Shown here one piece after another: positions 5,939 to 13,639 of a DNA stretch of 19,197 nt. A model generated the notes under the pieces. That model ran no database searches and had not been told where the DNA came from. It saw only the letters and a list, made by a program, of their open reading frames with translations. The stretch's first letter is position 1; every line of letters starts with the position of its first letter. Source of the stretch: UBA4716 sp002438865 (GTDB lineage Bacteria; Bacillota; Clostridia; UBA1381). The translations under genes were made by a program, and so were the position numbers. The DNA lies in assembly GCA_937907325.1 (NCBI GenBank), contig CALERO010000073.1, forward strand, positions 1-19,197. The letters are read 5' to 3'.

Positions 5939-7582
5939 TTATATCAGCATACTCTTTATCTTATCCATAAGATGCGGAATAAATTCGCTGTTTCTCGGAT
6001 AATCCTTGAAAGTTATCTCCATTCCGGCTTCTTTTTCAATAAGCTCGACAACTTTTTCTTTTCCGATTTTTTCTTCGAGCATACGGCACAATTCTATGTC
6101 CTGGAGTGCCTCCTTGAAAATCACCGCACGCAGTGATGGGGTAACTCCGTTTTGAGTCGGATATACCGAAAACGGGTCACCTGAGGGGAAGGCTTTATCA
6201 CCTGAGGTCGTAACATACGGATTTATCGGATAAAATGAGCGGTGGCTGAAATAGAAATTATATCCCCACTGCAAAAATCCGCCGATGCCGTATTTGTAAA
6301 TCTGTAATCCCAGTATTCTGTTTCTGTATGACGGCATTGCCATAAATCTGTTTCCTACGCCGTTTCCCTGACAACAGCAATAATATGCCCAAAGTCCTTT
6401 TGTATCAGACTCAATAAACGGCTCAATATGATCCGTGGCTGAAACGGGAATGTCAACAAGCTTTTCGTTGTAAAAAATCTTACTCGACATTGCGTCTATA
6501 ATTTTACAGCCGTCAATCAGCGGACGTACCAGATCGTGCGCATATCTGTAGTTTTCCATATGATTTTCAAGCGGTTCGTCCGAAAGGTGGAAAAGGCACT
6601 TGTCCTTGATTTTTTCTTCTTTAAGCACCTTGATAAGTTCCGGTAAAAACTGTTTGAGAAATTCTTTATATGACGGGTCGGACGCAAGTACGTTCCAACC
6701 GAACATATAGCGTGATTTTCCGTTTTCCGTAACCATTATGTTAGGCGAATATTTAAGCCCCCATTGCGAGAATAAATGCGAAATCTCGTAATATTCTATT
6801 CCGTTATTGCGGCATAGCGAAATCCAACGGCGCAGAAGTGAAAAATCAAAGCTGTACCGATTTCCCGACTTTTCTATCTTTACAAGCTGTGTACACGGGC
6901 GCACCGTTCCGAAATTGGTGTCAAGCGGCGGTGTTATAACGGGAGTAAGAATTGTGTTTATTCCCAAATCCCCGGCAAGCTTTAAGTATTTTTCAATCAG
7001 TGCCCAGTGCTTTTCACTGTATATTTTCACATTGTGAACAGCCGCAATACAATCAACATGAAACCACTGTGTGAACATCGTTTTCTGTTTGGGCAGATTA
7101 AGCGGCAGTACGTTTATTTTCATAGTCTGAACAAACTGCACCATTTCGCCGTATCTGTAGGTTTCGTCATTCACGAATGAAATGTCTATCGGATATTCGC
7201 CAGGCTCAAAGTTTTCCGGGACGGCAATCTCAATCCATAATGTGTCCGCCTCGCTCGATACGCTCACACAATTATTCTGCTCGGACAGCGGAACAAGCAT
7301 ATCCGGCATAAGACCGCTTTCTTTCGTTATAAAATCATCATCGTCAAACGAGTTTGACGGAAAATCCATAACCGCTTTCTTTACCGCATATACCTTAACA
7401 TATTTTTTTATCGGGGAATTTACCGTTATATGAAACAGTTGAAGTCTTTCGGCGTACATTGCTATCTGATAGCAGAATTTCTCCCCGCATAATATATCCT
7501 GCTTTTCGATACGCTGTACGTCAAAATCTTTAATTGAACGTATTTTTTCCATATCGGAAATTTGTTTTATTTCTATATTCAT
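5939..7582 (-). CDS. GH123-like / DUF4091 domain protein
   Basis: A 547-aa protein resembling the DUF4091 / glycoside hydrolase 123-like group. The N-terminal third (about 1-165) is beta-rich with EPGEYPIDISF, like the accessory domain of GH123 relatives. A TIM-barrel-like part follows, containing HLSDEP at 332-337; an adjacent Asp-Glu pair of this kind is catalytic in GH123 beta-N-acetylgalactosaminidases using substrate assistance. The C-terminal part (about 420-510) has GFLQWGYNFYF and EALQDIELCRML, typical of DUF4091. No signal peptide is visible, so it should act in the cytoplasm on imported sugar or glycoside, but no transporter or sugar gene is nearby. Start ATG 7582 is preceded on its strand by GAAAGG (7591-7596) at 8 nt. 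It is monocistronic with its own promoter. Substrate cannot be called. Confidence 0.7.
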   Translation of the reverse strand: MNIEIKQISDMEKIRSIKDFDVQRIEKQDILCGEKFCYQIAMYAERLQLFHITVNSPIKKYVKVYAVKKAVMDFPSNSFDDDDFITKESGLMPDMLVPLSEQNNCVSVSSEADTLWIEIAVPENFEPGEYPIDISFVNDETYRYGEMVQFVQTMKINVLPLNLPKQKTMFTQWFHVDCIAAVHNVKIYSEKHWALIEKYLKLAGDLGINTILTPVITPPLDTNFGTVRPCTQLVKIEKSGNRYSFDFSLLRRWISLCRNNGIEYYEISHLFSQWGLKYSPNIMVTENGKSRYMFGWNVLASDPSYKEFLKQFLPELIKVLKEEKIKDKCLFHLSDEPLENHMENYRYAHDLVRPLIDGCKIIDAMSSKIFYNEKLVDIPVSATDHIEPFIESDTKGLWAYYCCCQGNGVGNRFMAMPSYRNRILGLQIYKYGIGGFLQWGYNFYFSHRSFYPINPYVTTSGDKAFPSGDPFSVYPTQNGVTPSLRAVIFKEALQDIELCRMLEEKIGKEKVVELIEKEAGMEITFKDYPRNSEFIPHLMDKIKSMLI

Positions 7583-7613
7583 CTTTTTATCCTTTCGTAT
7601 GTTTATATGTTAG

Positions 7614-7642
7614 ATTATACAACAAATTTTCACGAATGACAA
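7614..7642 (-). promoter_or_regulatory. Promoter of the GH123-like gene
   Basis: On the minus strand the -35 is TTGTCA (plus 7637-7642) and the -10 is TATAAT (plus 7614-7619), with a 17-bp spacer. The start would fall some 20-25 nt before the ATG at 7582. It is divergent from the aconitase promoter, with 39 bp between the two -35 boxes. Confidence 0.7.
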
Positions 7643-7681
7643 GCATAATTAAAAAAATCTTTCATATATTTGCCGGCACAC

Positions 7682-7708
7682 TTGACAAACCCCCATAAAG
7701 TGTAATAA
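7682..7708 (+). promoter_or_regulatory. Probable aconitase promoter
   Basis: A consensus -35 TTGACA (7682-7687) is clear. The -10 is less certain: TAATAA (7703-7708) gives a short 15-bp spacer, and other A/T-rich choices lie close by. No Rex operator (TTGTTAA-type inverted repeat) is visible here. Confidence 0.5.
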
Positions 7709-7740
7709 AATAAGATATTATAAAAATGAGGTGATTTAAA

Positions 7741-9675
7741 ATGGGACAGACACTTACTGAGAAAATTTTATCGGCGCATCTCGTTGAGGGCGAAATGATA
7801 AAAGGGCAGGAAATAGGCATAAGAATTGATCAGACTCTTACACAGGACGCCACAGGAACAATGGCATATCTTGAATTTGAGGCTATGGGTGTTCCGAGAG
7901 TAAAGACGGAGCGCTCTGTTGCATATATAGACCATAACACTCTGCAAAACGGCTTTATGAATATGGATGACCACAGATTTATCGGAAGTGTTGCAAAAAA
8001 GCACGGAATATATTTCTCACGTCCGGGCAACGGAATTTGCCATCAGGTGCATCTTGAACGTTTCGGCGTTCCCGGAAAAACCCTTATCGGCTCGGACAGC
8101 CATACGCCGACGGGCGGCGGTATCGGTATGATTGCCATAGGAGCAGGCGGTATGGACGTTGCCGTTGCAATGGGCGGCGGCACGTACTACATAACCTGTC
8201 CTAAGGTGGTTAAGGTTAATCTTACTGGTAAGCTTTCGCCGTGGGTTGCCGCAAAGGACGTTATTCTTGAGGTTTTAAGAAGAATGACCGTTAAGGGCGG
8301 AGTCGGAAAAGTTATAGAATATTGCGGCGAGGGAGTAAAAACTCTTTCCGTGCCGGAGCGTGCAACCATCACCAATATGGGTGCGGAGCTTGGCGCAACA
8401 ACATCAATATTCCCGTCGGACGAGGTAACATACGAGTTCTTGAAAGCACAGAGCAGGGAGGAAGCATACACACCGCTTTGTGCCGATGAAGATGCGGTTT
8501 ATGATGAAGAAATCGATATTAACTTAAGTGAACTTGAGCCGCTTGCCGCTTGTCCGCATATGCCGGATAACGTAAAATCGGTAAATGAAATAGGCGCAAT
8601 GAAGATTGACCAGGTATGTATCGGCTCCTGCACAAACTCATCACTTCTGGATATGCTTAAGGTTGCGTATATACTGAAAGGCAAGACCGTTCATCCCGAT
8701 GTGTCACTTTCGATAGCTCCCGGCTCAAAGCAGGTGCTTAATATGCTTGCAGAAAACGGTGCACTCGCAACGCTTATAGACGCAGGCGCAAGAATACTCG
8801 AAAGTGCGTGCGGTCCTTGTATCGGTATGGGACAGTCACCCAATTCAAAGGGTATATCGTTAAGAACTTTCAACAGAAACTTTGAGGGCAGAAGCGGAAC
8901 AAAAGACGGTCAGATATATCTTATATCACCAGAGGTTGCGGCGGCGTCCGCAATTACGGGCGTGCTTACGGACCCGAGAACTCTCGGTGATGAGCCTGAA
9001 TTTAAGCTTCCCGAAAAGTTTACCGTAAACGATAATATGATAGTAAAACCGGTTGACGAAAAAGATATGGACAGCGTTGAAATTCTCAGAGGTCCGAATA
9101 TTAAGCCGTTCCCGCTTTCCGAACCGCTTGCAGATACGGTAGACGCAGGCGTGAGTCTTAAAGTGGGTGACAACATAACAACGGATCATATTATGCCGGC
9201 AGGCGCTAAAATACTTCCTTTGCGCTCAAACATACCGGAAATTTCAAAGTATTGTTTCAGCGTGTGTGATGAAAAATTCCATGACAGAGCGCTTGAAATG
9301 AAAAAGAGCATTATAATAGGCGGAGCAAATTACGGTCAGGGTTCTTCAAGAGAACACGCCGCACTTGCACCGCTGTATCTGGGAGTAAAAGCAGTTATAA
9401 CAAAGTCATTTGCAAGAATACATATGGCTAACCTCATCAATGCGGGCATTATACCTATGACTTTTGCAAACGAAAGCGACTATGACAGAATAGATATGTC
9501 CGACGAACTCAGAATAGACAACGTAAAGGGTCAGATTGAGAACGGCGAAACGGTTAAGGTTACGAACGTAACAAAAGGCTTTGATTTTGATGTAAACGTT
9601 AATTTCTCACAGCGTCAGAAAGATATGATTTTTGCGGGCGGACTTTTGAATTATACAAAGAAAAACGCTCAATAA
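7741..9675 (+). CDS. acnA: Aconitate hydratase
   Basis: Predicted to interconvert citrate and isocitrate via cis-aconitate with a 4Fe-4S cluster. The 644-aa protein has the aconitase superfamily layout: substrate loop GSDSHT (117-122), cluster ligand Cys297 in CIGSCTNS, Cys357 and Cys360 in ACGPCIGMG, and the swivel domain with GQGSSREHAA at about 532-541. The shorter length suits the clostridial single-chain aconitase group rather than the roughly 890-aa AcnA of Bacillus; homoaconitase or isopropylmalate isomerase is less likely because both halves are fused and no leucine gene is near. Start ATG 7741 follows GAGGTGA (7728-7734). In fermenters this enzyme usually supplies 2-oxoglutarate for glutamate. 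Citrate synthase and isocitrate dehydrogenase are not in the window. rex follows 14 nt later. The symbol is a family label. Confidence 0.9.
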   Translation: MGQTLTEKILSAHLVEGEMIKGQEIGIRIDQTLTQDATGTMAYLEFEAMGVPRVKTERSVAYIDHNTLQNGFMNMDDHRFIGSVAKKHGIYFSRPGNGICHQVHLERFGVPGKTLIGSDSHTPTGGGIGMIAIGAGGMDVAVAMGGGTYYITCPKVVKVNLTGKLSPWVAAKDVILEVLRRMTVKGGVGKVIEYCGEGVKTLSVPERATITNMGAELGATTSIFPSDEVTYEFLKAQSREEAYTPLCADEDAVYDEEIDINLSELEPLAACPHMPDNVKSVNEIGAMKIDQVCIGSCTNSSLLDMLKVAYILKGKTVHPDVSLSIAPGSKQVLNMLAENGALATLIDAGARILESACGPCIGMGQSPNSKGISLRTFNRNFEGRSGTKDGQIYLISPEVAAASAITGVLTDPRTLGDEPEFKLPEKFTVNDNMIVKPVDEKDMDSVEILRGPNIKPFPLSEPLADTVDAGVSLKVGDNITTDHIMPAGAKILPLRSNIPEISKYCFSVCDEKFHDRALEMKKSIIIGGANYGQGSSREHAALAPLYLGVKAVITKSFARIHMANLINAGIIPMTFANESDYDRIDMSDELRIDNVKGQIENGETVKVTNVTKGFDFDVNVNFSQRQKDMIFAGGLLNYTKKNAQ

Positions 9676-9689
9676 AGGGGATAAAAATA

Positions 9690-10328
9690 ATGAACGAACA
9701 GGAAAGACACGTTCCTGCGGTTGTTGTAAAGCGGCTGCCGAGGTATTACAGATACCTCGGTGATCTGCTGGAACAAAACATAACAAAAATTTCATCGGGT
9801 GCACTCAGCAAAAAAATGAATGTTACCGCCTCGCAGATACGCCAGGATTTTAACTATTTCGGCGGATTCGGTCAGCAGGGGTACGGATACAACGTAGAAC
9901 ATCTGTATCATGCGATAGGCGATATTCTCGGTCTGCATGATGAGGACACAACCATAATCATCGGTGCCGGAAACCTCGGACGTGCGCTTGCAAATCACAG
10001 TCATTTTGCAAAACGAGGATTTAAGCTTGTGGGGATTTTTGACATTGATAAAAACGTAATCGGCACACGAATAAACGGTATTGAGGTTATGTCCGTCGAT
10101 GTGCTTAAAAACTTCCTTATGAAGAACAGGGTAGACATAGCAATGCTCACGCTCCCCGGAAAAGAAGTAAAAAAGACGGCGGAGCTTTTGGCGGAATGCG
10201 GCGTTAAGGGACTTTTGAATTTTTCCTACACGGAACTAAAGCTTTCGGAAAAGATTGCGGTGGAGAATGTACATATGTCCGACTCGCTTATGACCTTGTC
10301 ATATAAGATTAAGCAAAGTAAGGATTGA
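9690..10328 (+). CDS. rex: Redox-sensing transcriptional repressor Rex
   Basis: Rex binds DNA when NAD+ is high and lets go when NADH accumulates, controlling fermentation and electron-flow genes. The 212 aa show an N-terminal winged helix (about 1-80) with PRYYRYL and SQIRQDFNYFGGFGQQGYGY, which are signature Rex stretches, then a Rossmann domain with GAGNLG at 92-97 and the acidic FDID at about 116-119. The C-terminal swapped helix is present (HMSDSLMTLSYKIKQ region). Length is normal. Site AAGGGG (9675-9680) lies 9 nt before the ATG and overlaps the aconitase stop, so co-transcription with the aconitase is likely. I see no Rex operator immediately upstream, so autoregulation is not supported here. 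Confidence 0.95.
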   Translation: MNEQERHVPAVVVKRLPRYYRYLGDLLEQNITKISSGALSKKMNVTASQIRQDFNYFGGFGQQGYGYNVEHLYHAIGDILGLHDEDTTIIIGAGNLGRALANHSHFAKRGFKLVGIFDIDKNVIGTRINGIEVMSVDVLKNFLMKNRVDIAMLTLPGKEVKKTAELLAECGVKGLLNFSYTELKLSEKIAVENVHMSDSLMTLSYKIKQSKD

Positions 10329-10332
10329 TTTT

Positions 10333-11148
10333 ATGAGAGTGATTGCATTTGTAGGGCCGAGCGGCACGGGAAAAAGCTACAGGAGCGTAACCGTTTCGCA
10401 GAAGTATAATGCCGATGCGATTATAGACGACGGAATTATGATTTCGCACGGCAAGGTTCTTGCAGGTTATTCGGCAAAGCGTGAGGCTACAAGGATTGCG
10501 TCGGTAAAGCATGCTTTGTTTATGAAAAAAGAGCAGTGCGTTGAGGTACAGCGTGCAATTGCGGCAAATAAAATAAACAGTATAATGATTCTCGGCACGT
10601 CCGAGGGAATGGTAGATAGGATTGCCGCCAATATAGGATTGCCGCCGGTGGAGAAGTATATATATATTACCGAGGAAGCATCCCCCGAGGAAATAGCTGC
10701 TGCACAAAAAATGCGCAATGTTGAAGGCAAGCACGTTATTCCCGTTCCGACTTTTGAGATTAAGCAGGATTTTTCGGGATATTTTCTGCATCCTTTAAGA
10801 CGTTTTCAAAAAGTGCTTGACTCCGATAAAATCAATGTACTTGAGGAAAAATCGATAGTGCGACCTACGTTCAGCTATATGGGTGATTACAGCATTTCAA
10901 ATAACGTAATCATCGCAATGGCAATGCATGAAACAAGAAAGGTACATGAGGTAAAGCAAATACTCAATATAAATCTCAGAACAACCGCTCACGGCGTTCA
11001 CATCGATATGACGGTTACGCTGTCAGGTACTGACAATATCCGCCGTGTGTGCAGAAAAATCCAGCATACAATACGCAGTAATGTGGAAGAATATACATCG
11101 GTAAATGTGCGCAGAGTCAATATTCTTGTAAGGAGAATATTCATGTAA
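10333..11148 (+). CDS. P-loop NTPase with Asp23/Gls24-like C-terminal domain
   Basis: A 271-aa cytoplasmic protein of unknown role. The N-terminal part (about 1-165) is a P-loop NTPase with Walker A GPSGTGKS at 8-15; a classical Walker B is not obvious (the strand NSIMILGTS at 82-90 lacks the acid). A conserved-looking block GKHVIPVPTFEIK is at 132-144. The C-terminal part (about 183-268) resembles Asp23/Gls24 (alkaline shock protein) domains: YSISNNVIIAMA, alternating strands, then IRRVCRKIQHTIRSNVEEYT and a final VNVRRVNILVRRI strand, the usual beta-alpha-beta finish. It starts 4 nt after rex, with AAGGA at 10320-10324, so it is surely in the acn-rex transcript. The NTPase call is firm, the Asp23-like call moderate, the function not assignable. 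Confidence 0.7.
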   Translation: MRVIAFVGPSGTGKSYRSVTVSQKYNADAIIDDGIMISHGKVLAGYSAKREATRIASVKHALFMKKEQCVEVQRAIAANKINSIMILGTSEGMVDRIAANIGLPPVEKYIYITEEASPEEIAAAQKMRNVEGKHVIPVPTFEIKQDFSGYFLHPLRRFQKVLDSDKINVLEEKSIVRPTFSYMGDYSISNNVIIAMAMHETRKVHEVKQILNINLRTTAHGVHIDMTVTLSGTDNIRRVCRKIQHTIRSNVEEYTSVNVRRVNILVRRIFM

Positions 11149-11153
11149 ACATA

Positions 11154-11206
11154 AAAATACACCGTTCGGATTGTACATATGTACACGGAGCGGTGTATTT
11201 CAATTT
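11154..11206 (+). terminator. Large hairpin terminator after the acn-rex operon
   Basis: Arms 11155-11167 and 11188-11200 pair (AAATACACCG with CGGTGTATTT, extended by three further pairs including one G-U). An inner 14-bp palindrome TGTACATATGTACA (11172-11185) can form a second stem. The right arm is followed by CAATTTTT. It separates the acn-rex-NTPase unit from uvrB. The T run is not directly at the stem base, so efficiency is uncertain. Confidence 0.65.
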
Positions 11207-11209
11207 TTC

Positions 11210-11223
11210 CAAACAAATGTTTG
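11210..11223 (+). promoter_or_regulatory. Candidate LexA (SOS) box at uvrB
   Basis: CAAAC-AAAT-GTTTG is a perfect 5-bp inverted repeat around four bases. It differs from the Bacillus SOS box CGAACRNRYGTTYC mainly at the second base and overlaps the first bases of the uvrB -35. uvrB is a classical LexA target, which supports the reading. Confidence 0.5.
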
Positions 11224-11249
11224 ACAAATTAAAAATTATGTGATATACT
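11221..11249 (+). promoter_or_regulatory. uvrBA promoter (extended -10)
   Basis: TTGACA (11221-11226), a 17-bp spacer and TATACT (11244-11249) with TG at 11241-11242. Start near 11256, giving a leader of about 23 nt before the TTG start codon. Confidence 0.85.
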
Positions 11250-11278
11250 GTATAAGATACAAAAGGGAGGTGTCCGCA

Positions 11279-13237
11279 TTGGATAAATTCAAGCTTGTTT
11301 CCGAATACACACCGAAAGGCGATCAGCCTCAGGCTATAGAAAAGCTTGCCGACGGCGTATTGAAAGGCGAAAAGTTTCAGACGCTTATGGGCGTAACGGG
11401 TTCGGGAAAAACCTTTACAATGGCAAATATTATCGCAAAGGTAAACAAGCCTACGATTGTGCTTGCTCATAATAAAACTCTTGCGGCACAGCTATGCAGT
11501 GAATTTAAGGAGTTTTTCCCCGAAAACTGCGTTGAATTTTTTGTATCGTATTACGACTATTATCAGCCGGAGGCATACATTCCGCAGACAGATACTTATA
11601 TTGAGAAAAACTCTATGACAAACGAGGAAATAGATAAGCTTCGCCACAGCGCAACATTTGCGCTGTTCGAGCGCAAGGACGTAATTATTGTTTCGAGCGT
11701 GTCGTGTATATACGGCTTGGGCGACCCTGAGGATTATAAAAATCTTATGCTTTCACTGCGTGTCGGTATGCAGAAAGACAGAGATGAAATCCTAAAAAAG
11801 CTTGTTGCAATGCAATATGAAAGAAACGATATAAATTTTGTGAGAAACAAGTTTCGAGTAAGGGGAGATGTGCTTGAAATATTCCCGTCAAACAACGGCG
11901 AAAACGCCGTGAGAGTGGAATTTTTCGGCGATGAAATAGAGCGCATAAGCGAGGTAAACGTCGTAACGGGCGAGGTTATCGGAATAAGACAGCATGCAGT
12001 TATTTCGCCGGCATCGCATTACGTTACAACAAACGATAAAATGCTTGCCGCAATGGCAGGTATAGAACTTGAAATGGAGGAGCAGGTAAAATATTTCAAG
12101 GAACATGATATGCTTATCGAAGCGCAGAGAATAGAGCAGCGCACACGGTATGACCTTGAAATGATGCAGGAAATAGGCTTTTGCCAGGGCATAGAAAACT
12201 ATTCGAGGCATATAAGCGGCAGAGCGCCGGGAAGTGCGCCGTTTACGCTTTTGGACTATTTCCCCGAAGATTATCTTATGATAATAGATGAGTCGCACGT
12301 TACCGTTCCGCAGGTGTGCGGAATGTACAACGGCGACCGTGCAAGAAAGGAAACGCTTATAAAATACGGTTTCCGTCTGCCGAGTGCGGCAGACAACAGA
12401 CCGCTCAAATTCAACGAATTTGAGGAGCGCTTAAACCAGGTGATATTCACGAGTGCAACTCCGGCAGAATACGAAAAGGAACATTCAAGTGCCATAGTGG
12501 AGCAGGTAATACGTCCCACAGGTCTGCTTGATCCCGAAATATTTATACGCCCGACTCAAAATCAGATAGACGATTTAATAGGCGAGATAAACAAAGAAAC
12601 CGAAAAAGGTTTCAGAACGCTTGTAACCACGCTCACAAAGCGTATGGCGGAGGATTTGACCGAGTATCTTAAAGGCGTCGGTATAAAAGTAACATATATG
12701 CACTCCGACATAAGCACAATCGAGCGTACGGAGATAATAAAAGAGTTGAGAATGGGTACGTATGATGTGCTTGTCGGAATAAATCTTCTGCGTGAGGGAC
12801 TGGATATTCCCGAAGTGGCGCTTGTTGCCATACTTGACGCCGACAAAGAGGGATTTTTGCGAAGTGAAATGTCGCTTATCCAGACTATAGGCAGAGCGGC
12901 GAGAAACGCCGAAGGAAAGGTAATACTTTATGCGGATACGATAACAAACTCAATGCAGAACGCCATCTCGGAAACGCAGAGAAGGCGTGAACTGCAGAAA
13001 AAGTACAATGAGGAGCATAATATCATTCCGCAGACGATAAAGAAAGATATACGTGATATTCTTCAGTCCTTAAAGCCTGTTGAAGAAAAGGCTGATGAGG
13101 AGGAAAAAACGGATTATACAGAGCTTCTTGCAGAGCTTACGGCGGAAATGTTCAAAGCAGCCGAAAATCTTGATTTTGAGCAGGCGGCGGCTATACGCGA
13201 CCGTATACGCAAAATCGAAAAGGAATATCTGACATAG
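11279..13237 (+). CDS. uvrB: UvrABC excision nuclease subunit B
   Basis: UvrB is the damage-verifying helicase-like subunit of nucleotide excision repair; it is loaded by UvrA and recruits UvrC. From TTG 11279 the product is 652 aa. Walker A GVTGSGKT is at 38-45, the beta-hairpin region YYDYYQPEAY at 91-100, the Walker B box DESH at 337-340, and the C-terminal UVR motif around 615-650 (DFEQAAAIRDRIRKIE). I chose the TTG start because GGGAGGTG (11265-11272) stands just before it and the protein then begins DKFKLVSEY as usual; an in-frame ATG at 11240 falls inside the promoter. A LexA-like palindrome covers the -35. The next gene starts 13 nt after the stop. Confidence 0.97.
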   Translation: MDKFKLVSEYTPKGDQPQAIEKLADGVLKGEKFQTLMGVTGSGKTFTMANIIAKVNKPTIVLAHNKTLAAQLCSEFKEFFPENCVEFFVSYYDYYQPEAYIPQTDTYIEKNSMTNEEIDKLRHSATFALFERKDVIIVSSVSCIYGLGDPEDYKNLMLSLRVGMQKDRDEILKKLVAMQYERNDINFVRNKFRVRGDVLEIFPSNNGENAVRVEFFGDEIERISEVNVVTGEVIGIRQHAVISPASHYVTTNDKMLAAMAGIELEMEEQVKYFKEHDMLIEAQRIEQRTRYDLEMMQEIGFCQGIENYSRHISGRAPGSAPFTLLDYFPEDYLMIIDESHVTVPQVCGMYNGDRARKETLIKYGFRLPSAADNRPLKFNEFEERLNQVIFTSATPAEYEKEHSSAIVEQVIRPTGLLDPEIFIRPTQNQIDDLIGEINKETEKGFRTLVTTLTKRMAEDLTEYLKGVGIKVTYMHSDISTIERTEIIKELRMGTYDVLVGINLLREGLDIPEVALVAILDADKEGFLRSEMSLIQTIGRAARNAEGKVILYADTITNSMQNAISETQRRRELQKKYNEEHNIIPQTIKKDIRDILQSLKPVEEKADEEEKTDYTELLAELTAEMFKAAENLDFEQAAAIRDRIRKIEKEYLT

Positions 13238-13250
13238 GAGATAGTAAAAA

Positions 13251-13628
13251 ATGACCGATACAATGGAAACAGCCGTACAGCTGTTAAAAGAAAAAGTTTT
13301 AACACCTATTCTGTATGTGCTTGAATATACGGATAAGGTCGAGTTTGTATGCTTTTGTGATAAAAACATCAAAATGAACATACTGTACTCTACCTGTGAC
13401 GCCTTGACCGATATACTCGGCGTACCGACGGAAATAATCGACATACGTGAATTTTCGGAGGCGGATCGGATAGAGGTGTTAAAGTCTGCAACGCTTGCGT
13501 TTTCGGAGGACGATTTAATAGAACGTATTTTTGAAAACTCGATTGCGGAGGATTACCGCAATGCGGCAGCGGAAAAGAAAAATATGCTTAATAGATACAA
13601 AAACAGCGGAAGCTGTTATCTTCAATAA
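13251..13628 (+). CDS. Small unrecognised protein, possibly a degenerate nucleotidyltransferase fold
   Basis: A 125-aa protein between uvrB and uvrA with a clean ribosome site (AGGAGAT, 13236-13242, 8 nt before ATG) and gaps of 13 and 11 nt, so it is a real gene of the operon. The central part, LTDILGVPTEIIDIREF followed by SEADRIEVLKSATLAFSEDD, resembles the second half of MntA/MNT-type minimal nucleotidyltransferases (length of domain, 'D-leu' strand, then a helix and 'A-x-x-x-x' strand order). The catalytic GSxxxG and DxD motifs are absent, replaced by VEFVCFCDKNIKMN. It would therefore be catalytically dead if the fold is right. The C-terminal tail is charged and ends SGSCYLQ. No membrane segment or signal peptide. 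Link to DNA repair is only by position. Confidence 0.6.
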   Translation: MTDTMETAVQLLKEKVLTPILYVLEYTDKVEFVCFCDKNIKMNILYSTCDALTDILGVPTEIIDIREFSEADRIEVLKSATLAFSEDDLIERIFENSIAEDYRNAAAEKKNMLNRYKNSGSCYLQ

Positions 13629-13639
13629 GAGGTAAACAA

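Noticed and set aside
7671..7678. Palindrome TGCCGGCA just upstream of the aconitase -35
   Set aside because: Only 8 bp, its flanks are not symmetric and it matches no regulator motif I can name.
7588..7740. Rex operator or other known operator in the divergent intergenic region
   Set aside because: No TTGTTAA-type inverted repeat is present between the two promoters.
10309..10791. 160-codon open frame on the minus strand
   Set aside because: Antisense to the P-loop NTPase gene, with cysteine-rich low-quality sequence and no family resemblance.
11240..11278. ATG at 11240 as the uvrB start
   Set aside because: It lies between the -35 and -10 of the uvrB promoter; TTG 11279 has a strong ribosome site and gives the normal N-terminus.
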